Positions 45,143-54,466 of a stretch of DNA of 64,000 nucleotides are shown piece by piece; position 1 is the first letter of the stretch, and the number at the start of each line of letters is the position of its first letter. A model generated the notes under the pieces. The model had not been told where the DNA came from. It worked only from the letters and a program-made list of their open reading frames with translations, and did not search any database. The stretch spans positions 310,001 to 374,000 of the forward strand of contig NZ_CP066149.1 in the NCBI RefSeq assembly GCF_023206395.1, in the 5' to 3' direction. Both the position numbers and the translations under genes were made by a program. This stretch comes from Vibrio sp. ED004. GTDB lineage: Bacteria; Pseudomonadota; Gammaproteobacteria; Enterobacterales; Vibrionaceae.

Positions 45143-46612
45143 TTAACGCTGAACATCACTTGCACTTCTAATGTGGCTCAGCGACAAATTTGGTTTGATG
45201 TTTTGGCTATGGCAACTAAACAAAGCACGCTTTATTTTCACCGTGGGTTCCAAAATACACGTTAACGCATTGTCTTTAATCTTGGTTTCTACTTCCGCTC
45301 TTTTGCCAATCAGATAGAACTTGTCGATGCCATCCAGTTGTTCGATATCAAGCAGTTTTTTCGCTTGCCCGTGGCTATAAAACTGCCCAGAGAACGGTCG
45401 TTTACCGACATAAAAACTTGGCGATGAATCGGTGATCTGTTCGAAAATAATACGGTCACTCTTCTCGTTCGCTTTACCTAGGTTTAGGTAAACCATCGCT
45501 ATCATCAGCAACACAGGCAGAACTAACGCAACGCTCGAGAACCACTTCTTATCTTTTTCCACCACAAGTATAGCAACCAACAAGCCAAGAGCTGGAATAC
45601 CCGGTAACACGTAAGCTGGAAGAATATTGCCCGCCATGGTGAAAAGAATCAGAGGTGAAATCAACCAGCACACAAGGAATGAAAACAGCCCGCTATTCTC
45701 AGCGTTAATTTCCGCAATTTTCTTACGTCGAGCAAACGCCAGTATCGGCAATACAATCGACCAAGGCGCAGCAGCTTGGATCCAGAATACCCAAATCATA
45801 CCTCGTGTTTCGTCGTGAGCGGATCCGTAAAGATCCCCCTCCCAGCCACTCACAACAAAACGCTTAAAGTGTTCGCCAACAATAAAGTAATCAATAAAGC
45901 CCGGTGTCGCCATTTCTGCCATGATGTACCAAGGCAGAGCAATCACTAACATCACACCTAAACCAGACAACAATGGGAAACGTTGCCAAAGCGCTTTAAA
46001 AGCACCGAAGAATCCATGCTGTAAGACCAACCAAGGGAATACCGCGATACCCATGATGACAATCGCTACTGGCCCTTTTGCAAGTAAACCTAGCGCTAAA
46101 CCAATAAAGCCAACGTAACCCCAATTTCTATTGGTCTTCGCATTCCCTTCTCCTTTCCAACATAGGTAGAAACCCAGCATGGCAATAGTCATCGCTAAGG
46201 TTAATGCTATGTCTGTCATTACAGCACCCGCAGCAATAGAGAAAATACCGCATGTAGCCAATACAACGGCTGCGACCAAAGCACTTTGACCTGTTCGCTT
46301 CGCCATGTAAGCGGTCAGCAAGATCGTTACGACACCCGCTAACCAATGAGGTGCACGAACGGCAAATTCACTCAAGCCGAACAACTCAATACCCGCAGCA
46401 CTCATCCATGTAAACAGCGGCGGCTTACCCCAGAAAGGAATGCCATAGTCGAATTGTGGTGTTAACCAGTTTCCTGTTTCCACCATCAAACGAGCCATTT
46501 CGCCATAGCGCGCTTCAGTAGTGTCCATTAATGGATAGGTTGCCAGAGATAAAAGCCTTAGAACCAATGCAAAAGCCAACAAATACCATAGGTGCGTTCG
46601 GTTCAGGCTCAT
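45143..46612 (-). CDS. GT39/ArnT-like membrane glycosyltransferase
   Basis: A 489-residue protein with about 11 membrane helices of the PMT/ArnT type, which moves a sugar from a polyprenyl-phosphate carrier to a periplasmic acceptor. The conserved first loop DTTEARYGEMARLMVETGNW (residues 30-49) contains the acidic pair and Glu-Ala-Arg-Tyr found in ArnT-like enzymes; the GIPFWGKPPLFTWMSA segment follows. The acceptor may be lipid A or another envelope component. Its 3' end overlaps nothing; GtrA starts 13 bases later. Confidence 0.88.
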   Translation of the reverse strand: MSLNRTHLWYLLAFALVLRLLSLATYPLMDTTEARYGEMARLMVETGNWLTPQFDYGIPFWGKPPLFTWMSAAGIELFGLSEFAVRAPHWLAGVVTILLTAYMAKRTGQSALVAAVVLATCGIFSIAAGAVMTDIALTLAMTIAMLGFYLCWKGEGNAKTNRNWGYVGFIGLALGLLAKGPVAIVIMGIAVFPWLVLQHGFFGAFKALWQRFPLLSGLGVMLVIALPWYIMAEMATPGFIDYFIVGEHFKRFVVSGWEGDLYGSAHDETRGMIWVFWIQAAAPWSIVLPILAFARRKKIAEINAENSGLFSFLVCWLISPLILFTMAGNILPAYVLPGIPALGLLVAILVVEKDKKWFSSVALVLPVLLMIAMVYLNLGKANEKSDRIIFEQITDSSPSFYVGKRPFSGQFYSHGQAKKLLDIEQLDGIDKFYLIGKRAEVETKIKDNALTCILEPTVKIKRALFSCHSQNIKPNLSLSHIRSASDVQR

Positions 46613-47628
46613 GCTGACTCCTCTAATTTAAAATGTGTTTTTAATGCAGGTGTATCGACCACGGATTGGATCAGATACAAAGGACGATTCTTGGTTTCGA
46701 TGAAAATACGACCTATGTATTCCCCCATTAAACCAATACTCAGAAGTTGAATGCCGCCAAGGGCAAGTTGAACGACCATCATTGATGGGTAACCCGTGAT
46801 TGGCTCACCAAACATCAGGGTTTTGAACACGATGACCATCCCATACACAAAAGCCGTTAGGGCAACGAGGCCACCGACTGCCGTTGCAATTCGCAGTGGT
46901 CGGATAGAGAACGAGGTAATGCCGTCCATCGCCAAGCCAATCAACTTCAAGTAGTTCCACTTGGTCTCACCACAAAAGCGAGCGTCGCGCTTAAATTGGA
47001 TCGTCGCTTGTCTGAAACCCGGCCATGAGAAAATGCCTTTCATGTAGCGATTACGTTCAGGAAGTTGATTGATATGGTCGACGACTTCACGGCTCAGCAG
47101 CCTAAAATCACCGACATTTTCAGGAACATCGATCTTCGCAGCCACGTTCATGACCTTGTAAAAGCTCGCCGCTGAAAACTTCTTAAACCAGGTTTCACCG
47201 TCACGCTGGCTGCGCTGCATGTTGACGACGTCATAGCCTTCACGCCACTTAGCAACCATTTGCGGGATAAGCTCAGGCGGATCTTGCAGATCTGCGTCTA
47301 ACAGAATCACCGCTTGTCCACGACAGTGCTCAAGGCCAGCACTCATGGCTGACTCTTTACCAAAGTTACGGCTTAAACCAATCACCGAGATTGAGCTATT
47401 GATTGAAGTGAATGAACTCACTAAGTCCAAGCTGTTGTCTTTACTGCCATCGTCGACATAAACAATTTCACTCGTGATTGGTAAGCTATCGAGAACCTTA
47501 GTAAGGCGAGAATGGAACTCTTCCAACACCTCTTGTTCATCGTAAAAAGGCACAATGATAGACAAAGAAACCGCAGGGTTGATCTGCGATGTGGTTATTT
47601 TGGGGCGGCTAATATGAAGTTCAGACAT
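46609..47628 (-). CDS. GT2 polyprenyl-phosphate glycosyltransferase (GtrB/ArnC-like)
   Basis: A 339-residue family 2 transferase that loads a sugar onto undecaprenyl phosphate. It shows SIIVPFYDEQEVLEEF, VDDGSKDNSLDLV, GLSRNFGKESAMSAGLEH, VILLDADLQDPPELIP (DxD) and RDGETWFKKFSA, plus two C-terminal membrane helices. Its stop overlaps the start of the GT39 gene by 4 bases, so the two are coupled. With GT39 and GtrA it forms a complete carrier-load, flip and transfer set. Confidence 0.92.
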   Translation of the reverse strand: MSELHISRPKITTSQINPAVSLSIIVPFYDEQEVLEEFHSRLTKVLDSLPITSEIVYVDDGSKDNSLDLVSSFTSINSSISVIGLSRNFGKESAMSAGLEHCRGQAVILLDADLQDPPELIPQMVAKWREGYDVVNMQRSQRDGETWFKKFSAASFYKVMNVAAKIDVPENVGDFRLLSREVVDHINQLPERNRYMKGIFSWPGFRQATIQFKRDARFCGETKWNYLKLIGLAMDGITSFSIRPLRIATAVGGLVALTAFVYGMVIVFKTLMFGEPITGYPSMMVVQLALGGIQLLSIGLMGEYIGRIFIETKNRPLYLIQSVVDTPALKTHFKLEESA

Positions 47629-47753
47629 AATATGTTCTTCTATTTTTTAATCTGGAGCCAATCTACCCTCCCATAAGTGAAAGTTATGTTATTGACATAT
47701 TTTTCACGCTCACTCAGGATAATGTTACTGTCTATTTCTGTATGAGAATCAAA

Positions 47754-48431
47754 ATGAAACGAGTTCTATTAGTCGAAGATAACCGTGAAATTGCAGGTGT
47801 CTTGTTTGATTATTTTGAGTGTATTGGCATGGAACTCGATTACGCGGACAACGGCGAGCTTGGCCTGCAACTCGCGTTGGATAATTCATTTGATATCATT
47901 ATCTTAGATTTGATGTTGCCAAGAATGGACGGCCTAACGGTTTGTAATAAACTACGAGAACAAGGCAACGCAACACCCATTTTGATGCTGACTGCACTAG
48001 ATAGCCGCGAAGATATGTTGAAAGGCTTTGAACATGGTGCCGATGACTACCTCACCAAGCCTTTTGATTTGGATATTCTAGAAGCGAGAATGAACGCATT
48101 AGTTCGTCGTTACCGCGGAAAAGTGGCCTCTTCTAAACTCCAGTTCGATGAACTCACCATCGACCAAAAGACACGTAAAGCATACCGCCAAGATAAGCTA
48201 CTTGCGCTGAACCCAACCACTTACACCATACTTGAGATGCTTTGCCAAAACGCACCTGAAGTGGTTACTCGCGAAGATATCTCATACAAATTGTGGGAAG
48301 AAGACGAACCCAATAACGACGTGTTACGCAGTCACATCTATCAACTGCGTAACCAACTCGACAAACCTTTCGACACGCAAATGTTGATTACCGTACCTAA
48401 AGTTGGATTCCGTTTGGAGTCGTCGAATTGA
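47754..48431 (+). CDS. OmpR/PhoB-family response regulator
   Basis: A 225-residue response regulator: receiver domain VLLVEDNREIAGVLFDYF with phospho-Asp in IIILDLMLPRMDG and Lys in YLTKPFDLD, and a winged-helix DNA-binding domain with ALNPTTYTILEMLCQNAP and LRSHIYQLRNQLDKPF. The ATG at 47754 follows GAGAATC; 47742 is an alternative. It is divergent from the glycosyltransferase operon, which it may control. Its stop overlaps the kinase start. Confidence 0.92.
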   Translation: MKRVLLVEDNREIAGVLFDYFECIGMELDYADNGELGLQLALDNSFDIIILDLMLPRMDGLTVCNKLREQGNATPILMLTALDSREDMLKGFEHGADDYLTKPFDLDILEARMNALVRRYRGKVASSKLQFDELTIDQKTRKAYRQDKLLALNPTTYTILEMLCQNAPEVVTREDISYKLWEEDEPNNDVLRSHIYQLRNQLDKPFDTQMLITVPKVGFRLESSN

Positions 48432-49726
48432 TCTTAAATGTCCTCACAAGCACCAAGACCTTAACCGGCCGCCTAGCGCTTTTCTTTGGGTTAATGGCCG
48501 TGATTGTGTCGGCATTCGTCTATGTGGTTTTTATCGCCGCACTGTATTTATCAGAAGACCGAGTTGGTGAAAGGCGTATCCTGATTGACCGCAACTACGC
48601 CGTAGGTTTATTCCAAGCTGGTGAGAGTGGCGAGTTAAGAATTGATGACCTAACCATCGCCTACAACGACCCGTCGTTCATACCTCAAGAATACAAAAAG
48701 TACGTTGAAGGCAAAGAGAGCTTTGTTGGCGAGGTTGGTGAAGAGCCAGACTCACGCATGGTGTATGTCGGAGAGTATTCTGATGAAGGTGAAACCCACC
48801 CGATCATCCTACTTTCTGAAATAGACCGCGTTGAATTTGATATTTACGAATTAGTGTATGCGACCACCTTTGTACTGACCCTACTCTCCATTCTGATTTT
48901 TAGCTTTGGGGCGCTGCTCTATCGATTGTCTAAGCGCCTAATTGAGCCTTTCAACTCCCTGTCTGAACAACTCGAATCCAATAAGCTCAATCTAAACGAA
49001 GAGTTTGGTGTGAGTGATGATGCGGCGGTTGAATTCCGTCAATTGACCGATCAACTCAATCAATATCGTCGAGAAATCAATTCGTTAGTCAAACGCGAAC
49101 AAGCCTTTGCTCGCTATTCAAGTCATGAATTAAGAACACCTCTGACTGTCGCTCGCGGGGCGAATAAGCTGCTCCTTCGTAGTGAAACAACTGAGTTTCA
49201 ATCTCGTCAGGTTGAACGTATTGATGAAGCCATTGTTCAAATGTCTGAAATGGTCGATGCCCTGCTTGGTCTGGTTCGCTATGAAAGAAACAGTGACGAT
49301 GCACCACTACGTTTGTTTAGCCAGCAAGAGCTAGAGACTATCGCTTCTAAAAATTCGTTGCAGGCTGACGAAAAGGAAGTCGAGATAACCTTACAAGTTC
49401 AATCAGAGCCCACCATTCAAGCCACCAGCACGATCATGAATATGTTGGTCGGAAACTTGTTGAGAAATGCGATTGCAGCAACCAATAGCGGTACAGTAAC
49501 AATCTCCCTTTCCCAAGACAGTCTTGTTATTGAAGACCAAGGCGAAGGCCTGCAGGAACAATACAACCCGAATGGTCACGGGCTAGGATTATTGATTGTC
49601 GATGACTTGTGTCAGCGTTTTGATTGGGACTTTGAATTGTTCAATCGCAGCTGTGGTGGATGTACCGCCAAGATAACCTTTCAAGGCGATTCATCCGCGT
49701 TAATATCGAACGAAAACTTGATTTAG
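48428..49726 (+). CDS. Sensor histidine kinase
   Basis: A 432-residue membrane kinase, partner of the regulator. It begins with TTG in the sequence TTGA, overlapping the regulator's stop by 4 bases. Two membrane helices (about residues 18-43 and 142-166) enclose a periplasmic sensor domain of about 100 residues rich in acidic residues; then HAMP-like and dimerisation region with the phosphorylatable His in FARYSSHELRTPLTVARG, N-box MLVGNLLRNAIAAT, G-boxes VIEDQGEGLQ and GHGLGLLIVDDL. The signal is unknown; the acidic sensor would suit cations or antimicrobial peptides. Confidence 0.9.
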   Translation: MILNVLTSTKTLTGRLALFFGLMAVIVSAFVYVVFIAALYLSEDRVGERRILIDRNYAVGLFQAGESGELRIDDLTIAYNDPSFIPQEYKKYVEGKESFVGEVGEEPDSRMVYVGEYSDEGETHPIILLSEIDRVEFDIYELVYATTFVLTLLSILIFSFGALLYRLSKRLIEPFNSLSEQLESNKLNLNEEFGVSDDAAVEFRQLTDQLNQYRREINSLVKREQAFARYSSHELRTPLTVARGANKLLLRSETTEFQSRQVERIDEAIVQMSEMVDALLGLVRYERNSDDAPLRLFSQQELETIASKNSLQADEKEVEITLQVQSEPTIQATSTIMNMLVGNLLRNAIAATNSGTVTISLSQDSLVIEDQGEGLQEQYNPNGHGLGLLIVDDLCQRFDWDFELFNRSCGGCTAKITFQGDSSALISNENLI

Positions 49727-49779
49727 ACGGTTTACAGCCGTCTCTGGCTACTAGATACTCGTCCGTCCGATTTGATTTA

Positions 49780-49808
49780 AAAATGCTGGCTCTTTAGTCA
49801 GCATTTTG
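49780..49808 (+). terminator. Terminator of the two-component operon
   Basis: AAAATGCTGGCT and AGTCAGCATTTT pair around CTTT, with one mismatch. Confidence 0.8.
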
Positions 49809-49818
49809 TTTAAGTGCG

Positions 49819-50748
49819 ATGAAACTAAATAATAGCCCTGTAACTCAGCATCAATTTAACGACCACACCTTTTTCTTAAAGCGTGACGATCAGCTTCACT
49901 CCCATTTTTGCGGTAACAAAGCCCGCAAGTTCATGAAGCTGCTGGAAGACGAGCATCCAGAAGCCACAACCTTGATCAGCTATGGTTCTGCGCAGGCTAA
50001 CTCTCTGTTCTCACTCGCAGCACTCGCAAAGATCAAAGGTTGGACGCTTGAGTTCTACGTCGATCACCTTCCCCAGTGGTTACGAGAACGCCCACTCGGT
50101 AATTACCGTGGTGCTATTGACCTTGGCGCTAAGGTGATTTCAGTCAAAGAAACAGGCTCTGAACTTCATCCAAAAGCGTATATTGAGCAAGTCAGACAGC
50201 CTGACTCCAACTGTATCGTATTACCAGAGGGTGGACGCTCTCAGCTTGCTGAGTATGGTGTTAAGCAACTGGCAATGGAGATACTGAGCTGGACTCGCTT
50301 CGAAAACCAACACGATTTTGTGGTCGCACTGCCCGCAGGGACAGGCAGCACTGCTCTCTATCTTCATAAGCATTTAAAGCTGCACAACATCCCAGTGTTA
50401 ACCTGTGCTTGTGTCGGTGGCAGCGACTATTTAACGCAGCAATTTAATGAGCTAGGTGAAACTGATCACCCACAGGTCTTATCCCTCGAAACCAAACACC
50501 ACTTTGGAAAATTGTATCAACAGGATTATCAAACTTGGTTGGATCTACAAGAGCAAACCGACATCGAGTTTGACCTGCTTTACGATCCATTGATGTGGCA
50601 ATGCTTAGAACAATGGCAAGAAAATAACCCAACCAAAACCATTATCTACATTCACCAAGGTGGCATCTTAGGTAACGAATCGATGTTGCCACGCTACCAG
50701 CGAAAATATCCAGATATGTGCCGTAGTACGACCAACGCTTCTTGGTAA
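49819..50748 (+). CDS. D-cysteine desulfhydrase/ACC deaminase-like PLP enzyme
   Basis: A 309-residue fold-type II PLP enzyme of the ACC deaminase/D-cysteine desulfhydrase group. The PLP lysine is Lys34 in FCGNKARKFM, with SYGSAQANSLFSLAAL, LPEGGRSQLAEYG and PAGTGSTALYL. True ACC deaminases and DcyD are somewhat longer (about 330-340), so substrate is uncertain; D-cysteine or another D-amino acid is plausible. Its own terminator follows at 50766. Confidence 0.85.
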   Translation: MKLNNSPVTQHQFNDHTFFLKRDDQLHSHFCGNKARKFMKLLEDEHPEATTLISYGSAQANSLFSLAALAKIKGWTLEFYVDHLPQWLRERPLGNYRGAIDLGAKVISVKETGSELHPKAYIEQVRQPDSNCIVLPEGGRSQLAEYGVKQLAMEILSWTRFENQHDFVVALPAGTGSTALYLHKHLKLHNIPVLTCACVGGSDYLTQQFNELGETDHPQVLSLETKHHFGKLYQQDYQTWLDLQEQTDIEFDLLYDPLMWQCLEQWQENNPTKTIIYIHQGGILGNESMLPRYQRKYPDMCRSTTNASW

Positions 50749-50765
50749 TTGTATCCCGTCAAGCA

Positions 50766-50796
50766 GCCATCACACTTCATCGTGATGGTTGTTTTA
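50766..50796 (+). terminator. Terminator of the PLP enzyme gene
   Basis: GCCATCAC and GTGATGGT pair around ACTTCATC, then TGTTTT. Confidence 0.8.
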
Positions 50797-50918
50797 GCAT
50801 TTCACTTTCATATTTCACTTCTACCCTTCACTTCAAATTAAAAACAGAAATCTGGCGAGAATCATCGTGTTATCTATACTTTCGATTGGAACGTCATTGT
50901 CATCTAAAGGAATAACGC

Positions 50919-51656
50919 ATGCGAAAACTCACTACACTCGGCCTGTTTTCAGTTTTACTACCCTTTTCAGTAATTTCTGGAGAAAACGTCACTTACCAAG
51001 TCGACGGTATGGACTACGAAGGTTATTGGAGTGAAGCCAGCGACCAAGCGCCTTTGGTGCTGCTAATTCACGATTGGGATGGCTTAACTGATTACGAAAA
51101 GAAGCGTTCTGAGATGCTCAACGAACTCGGTTACAACGTGTTCGCCATCGACCTATTTGGTAAAGGCATCCGCCCAACCGAAGTCAAAGACAAAAAACAA
51201 CACACAGGCTAACTGTACAAAGACCGAGAGAAAATGCGTGCGCTACTCAACGCTGGAGCCACGGAAGCGAAAAGACTTGGTGGCAACTTAGATAACAACG
51301 TAATGATGGGATACTGTTTCGGCGGAGCCGCTGTATTGGAAGCCGCTCGTGCAGGCATTCCTTCGAAGGCTTACGTCACCTTCCATGGCGGTTTATCAAC
51401 ACCAAAAGGCCAAGACTACTCTCAGACTAAGGCTCCAATTGTCGTGTTCCACGGTACGGCTGATGCCATGATTTCAATGCAAGATTTTGGCAACCTTGCC
51501 GCTGAACTTGAAACGACCAAGGTTCCACATGAAATGATCACCTACAGTGGCGCTCCACATGCGTTTACCGTGTTCGGCTCCAATAATTACCAAAATGAAG
51601 CAGACCAAAAATCGTGGGAACGATTCACGCATGTGTTAGAAACCACCACCCGATAA
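50919..51656 (+). pseudogene. Dienelactone hydrolase-like protein, premature stop
   Basis: An alpha/beta hydrolase of the dienelactone hydrolase family with signal peptide (LTTLGLFSVLLPFSVISG). A TAA at 51210-51212 interrupts the frame: KDKKQHTG* LYKDREKM; the same frame then runs without shift to 51656, with the nucleophile Cys in MGYCFGGAAVLE, the Asp in FHGTADAMIS and His in SGAPHAFTVFG. The expected residue at the stop is probably Glu (GAA to TAA). Restarting at the Met codon 51234 would lack the first strand, so the product is probably non-functional. Confidence 0.88.
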
Positions 51657-51673
51657 AGCGCAACACTCAAACC

Positions 51674-51708
51674 GAATCAGCCCATGCTTAATAAACATGG
51701 GCTGATTC
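51674..51708. terminator. Palindromic terminator between hydrolase and dadA
   Basis: GAATCAGCCCATG and CATGGGCTGATTC form a 13-bp perfect stem around a 9-base loop. There is no strong T-tract, so it may stop both convergent transcripts less efficiently. Confidence 0.7.
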
Positions 51709-51731
51709 GTATGACAAAGTATTTTAATGGA

Positions 51732-52985
51732 CTACATGTAACGATGGATACTCAAGTCGTCTGCTTTTATATCGCAATCAGAACCACTGACCACACTCGC
51801 TAGTAGCTTTCCTGAACCACATGCCATCGTCCAACCCAATGTTCCATGCCCAGTATTGGTAAATAGATTCTTAATTGGCGTCTTCCCGATGATAGGTGTG
51901 CCATCTGGCGTCATCGGCCTTAACCCTGTCCAGTATTCTGCTTTTGAGAAGTCTCCCGCCTGTGGGAAAAGATCTTTAATCACCATATCAATCGTAGCTT
52001 TGCGTTTTTCTGGAATCAGGTAATTGAAACCAGCAAGCTCTGCCGTCCCAGCAATACGAATACGATCATCAAAACGAGTCATCGCCACCTTATAGGTTTC
52101 ATCCATAACCGTTGACGTCGGTGACTTATCCGCACTCACGATCGGCAGTGTCAGAGAATAACCCTTCACGGGATATACAGGAATCGATAAATCCACTTGC
52201 TTGAGCAGTTCACGAGAATAGCTTCCCGAAGCCACCACATAAGCGTCCGCTTTGAATTCACCTTGGGTTGTCGTAATGCTCTTTATGGTTTGGTTCTGAT
52301 GATTCAAACTCACCACTTCAGTATCAAATACAAACTGGACGCCAAGCGCCTTTGCTTTCTCAGTTAAGGCTAAACAGAACTGGTAGCAATCGCCCGTTTC
52401 ATCATGAGGTAAGTATAAACCGCCCACCAGCTTGTCTTTCACGTCCGCTAAGCCCGGCTCCACCGACAGACACTGATCAACACCAAACAGCGCGTGTTCG
52501 ATTCCACTCTCTTTAAGTAGCTTCATATCCTGCTGAATAGCGTCCAGTTGCTTCTCGCTTCTGAAGACTTGTAAGGTCCCTTTCTGCCTACCTTCATAAG
52601 CCAAATCTTCAGTGGTTCTTAGGTGAGTGAGACAGTCTCGGCTGTAGTTTGCCACTCTTAACATACGTGACTTATTCACCGCGTATTTAGCTTCGTTACA
52701 GTTGGCGAGCATCTTGGTCGCCCAAGAAACTAATTCAGGGGAAAGTGACGGCTGTACCTTTAAGGGAGCATGTTCTTGAGTGAGCCACTTCATCGCTTTC
52801 AACGGAATACCTGGGGCAGCCCACGGTGAAGAATAACCGTAAGAAATTTGCCCGGCATTCGCAAAACTGGTCTCTTTACCACTGCTATCTTGGCGGTCGA
52901 TAACCGTCACCGAATGACCCTCTTTCGCCAAATACCAAGCACTGGTCAATCCAATCACACCGCTGCCAATTACGATTACTTCCAT
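51732..52985 (-). CDS. dadA: D-amino acid dehydrogenase DadA
   Basis: DadA oxidises D-amino acids, chiefly D-alanine, to keto acids at the inner membrane using FAD. The 417-residue protein starts MEVIVIGSGVIGLTSAWYLAK (GxGxxG FAD site, residues 7-12) with VTVIDR, ETSFANAGQISYGYSSPW and a C-terminal GHGTLGWTMACGSGKLLA, all DadA hallmarks. No alanine racemase is next to it. The gene is preceded by a 300-base region, then by a LysR gene on the same strand. Confidence 0.93.
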   Translation of the reverse strand: MEVIVIGSGVIGLTSAWYLAKEGHSVTVIDRQDSSGKETSFANAGQISYGYSSPWAAPGIPLKAMKWLTQEHAPLKVQPSLSPELVSWATKMLANCNEAKYAVNKSRMLRVANYSRDCLTHLRTTEDLAYEGRQKGTLQVFRSEKQLDAIQQDMKLLKESGIEHALFGVDQCLSVEPGLADVKDKLVGGLYLPHDETGDCYQFCLALTEKAKALGVQFVFDTEVVSLNHQNQTIKSITTTQGEFKADAYVVASGSYSRELLKQVDLSIPVYPVKGYSLTLPIVSADKSPTSTVMDETYKVAMTRFDDRIRIAGTAELAGFNYLIPEKRKATIDMVIKDLFPQAGDFSKAEYWTGLRPMTPDGTPIIGKTPIKNLFTNTGHGTLGWTMACGSGKLLASVVSGSDCDIKADDLSIHRYM

Positions 52986-53288
52986 TCTCTTCCCCTAATA
53001 TCCGACACAGTAAAATGTGTCGAACACTGCTGTCGGTTTCAAACTACCTTCGTTAATAATTTGTAACTTATTCGGCACGCGTTGACTTAACAATGCATGC
53101 AGTGTTGATAAAAAGTCAATTCACAGGAAAATCGGGAGGATGAATTTTGGAAGTGTGATGTTGAGGCGCTTATAGAGCTTTAAGGAATAGGCTTATTGCT
53201 AAGAGAGAGCCCTCTACGAGGATAGGAATACTTAAGCTATGCTGAATGAAGTTAGGCGATGTGATTATCTACACCAACCCACTTCAAC
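52986..53288. other. dadA-lysR gap
   Basis: About 300 bases between two minus-strand genes. It should hold the dadA promoter; I see no clear operator, repeat or gene in it. Confidence 0.4.
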
Positions 53289-54215
53289 TTAAATATTGTG
53301 GGCGTCGTGACTTAAGAAAGCTGCGTTTTCGAGCAGGAAATCTAAAAAGGTTTCGGCTTGCAGAGTCAGGGCTCGCCCTTTGAGAGATTGAACTTTTACA
53401 GTCGCTTTCGAGAACATGTCTAACTCAGTCGCAACCACTTCTATTTGTCCGGACTTTATCTCATCAAGCACCGTCAGTTTGGGCATAAAAGTCACGCCTA
53501 GCCCTGCCGAAACAAAGTTTGTGAGTGCGGTTACCGAGTTGGTTTGAAGTTTTGGCTGCAAGGTAAGATGAGAGTTTTGCTCAGCCTGCTTTACTAACCT
53601 CCCCATACCAGTCGAGTTATCAATCAAGGCAAGAGAAGCATCTTTAATATCTTGCAGTGTCACTGGTGTTTCTTGCATCGTCAGCACGTGCCCTTTCGGC
53701 GCGATAAGCTCTAGAGGATGGCTACGTTCGACGTGTGAATGCAATTTTGGGTGCGGTGCAGACGCATAGGTAATCGCGAAGTCGATCTGTTGATCTTCCA
53801 ACATTTTTACGGCATCCAATGCACCCGCAATTTCAATCGATAAATTAATATCAGGGTATCGAGCCATGAAGGTTTGCATCGGTTTAGAGACCAAGTTAGT
53901 GATAAACCCTTCCCCAATCGCGATGCTAACGTTACCGCCCTTGAGGTTTTTCAACTTGGTTAAACGAGCTAATACCGCCGTTTCACTGCGAACGATGGAA
54001 CGGTAGTAGTTCAACAATTCGTTGCCCGCCTCAGTCAGCAGTGATTGACGGTTGTTGCGTTCCCATACTTTGATTTCCGCCTGTGCTTCGAGCTGTGTCA
54101 GCATTCGGCTCATTGCCGCAGGGTCAACATTCATCATCTTAGATGCCTTTCGAAGCGACCCATATTTTGATAACGCATTCAGATACTCAAGCGCACGGAG
54201 ATTAAAGTGATGCAT
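53289..54215 (-). CDS. LysR-family transcriptional regulator
   Basis: A 308-residue LysR regulator. The ATG at 54213-54215 follows AAGGAAG; the frame to 54242 is longer but lacks a ribosome site. The helix-turn-helix lies at about residues 6-40 (ALEYLNALSKYGSLRKASKMMN, with DPAAMSRMLTQLEA, written as separate parts). The effector domain has YASAPHPKLHS and TNSVTALTNFVSAGLGVTFMP. It may regulate dadA or the divergent lipoprotein gene; its target is not known. Confidence 0.88.
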   Translation of the reverse strand: MHHFNLRALEYLNALSKYGSLRKASKMMNVDPAAMSRMLTQLEAQAEIKVWERNNRQSLLTEAGNELLNYYRSIVRSETAVLARLTKLKNLKGGNVSIAIGEGFITNLVSKPMQTFMARYPDINLSIEIAGALDAVKMLEDQQIDFAITYASAPHPKLHSHVERSHPLELIAPKGHVLTMQETPVTLQDIKDASLALIDNSTGMGRLVKQAEQNSHLTLQPKLQTNSVTALTNFVSAGLGVTFMPKLTVLDEIKSGQIEVVATELDMFSKATVKVQSLKGRALTLQAETFLDFLLENAAFLSHDAHNI

Positions 54216-54466
54216 GCAACTTCCTTGTGATTCGACTGGCACAAGGCAAGCGTCTCATAGTTTTAGCAAGACATGTATCCCAATATATTCATACCATGTT
54301 TCCACCTCCTAACTTGTGCGTTAAATCACTTAAAAGCCGAAGGAATTGAGTCCTTTGACTTGATCTTAATGAAGCAAATAACGCCACTTTAATTTCTTTT
54401 TTATAACGACTTGTGAAAACTCCCAAATGGTATTCTGTTAATACATAATTCAAATAAGGGAATACC

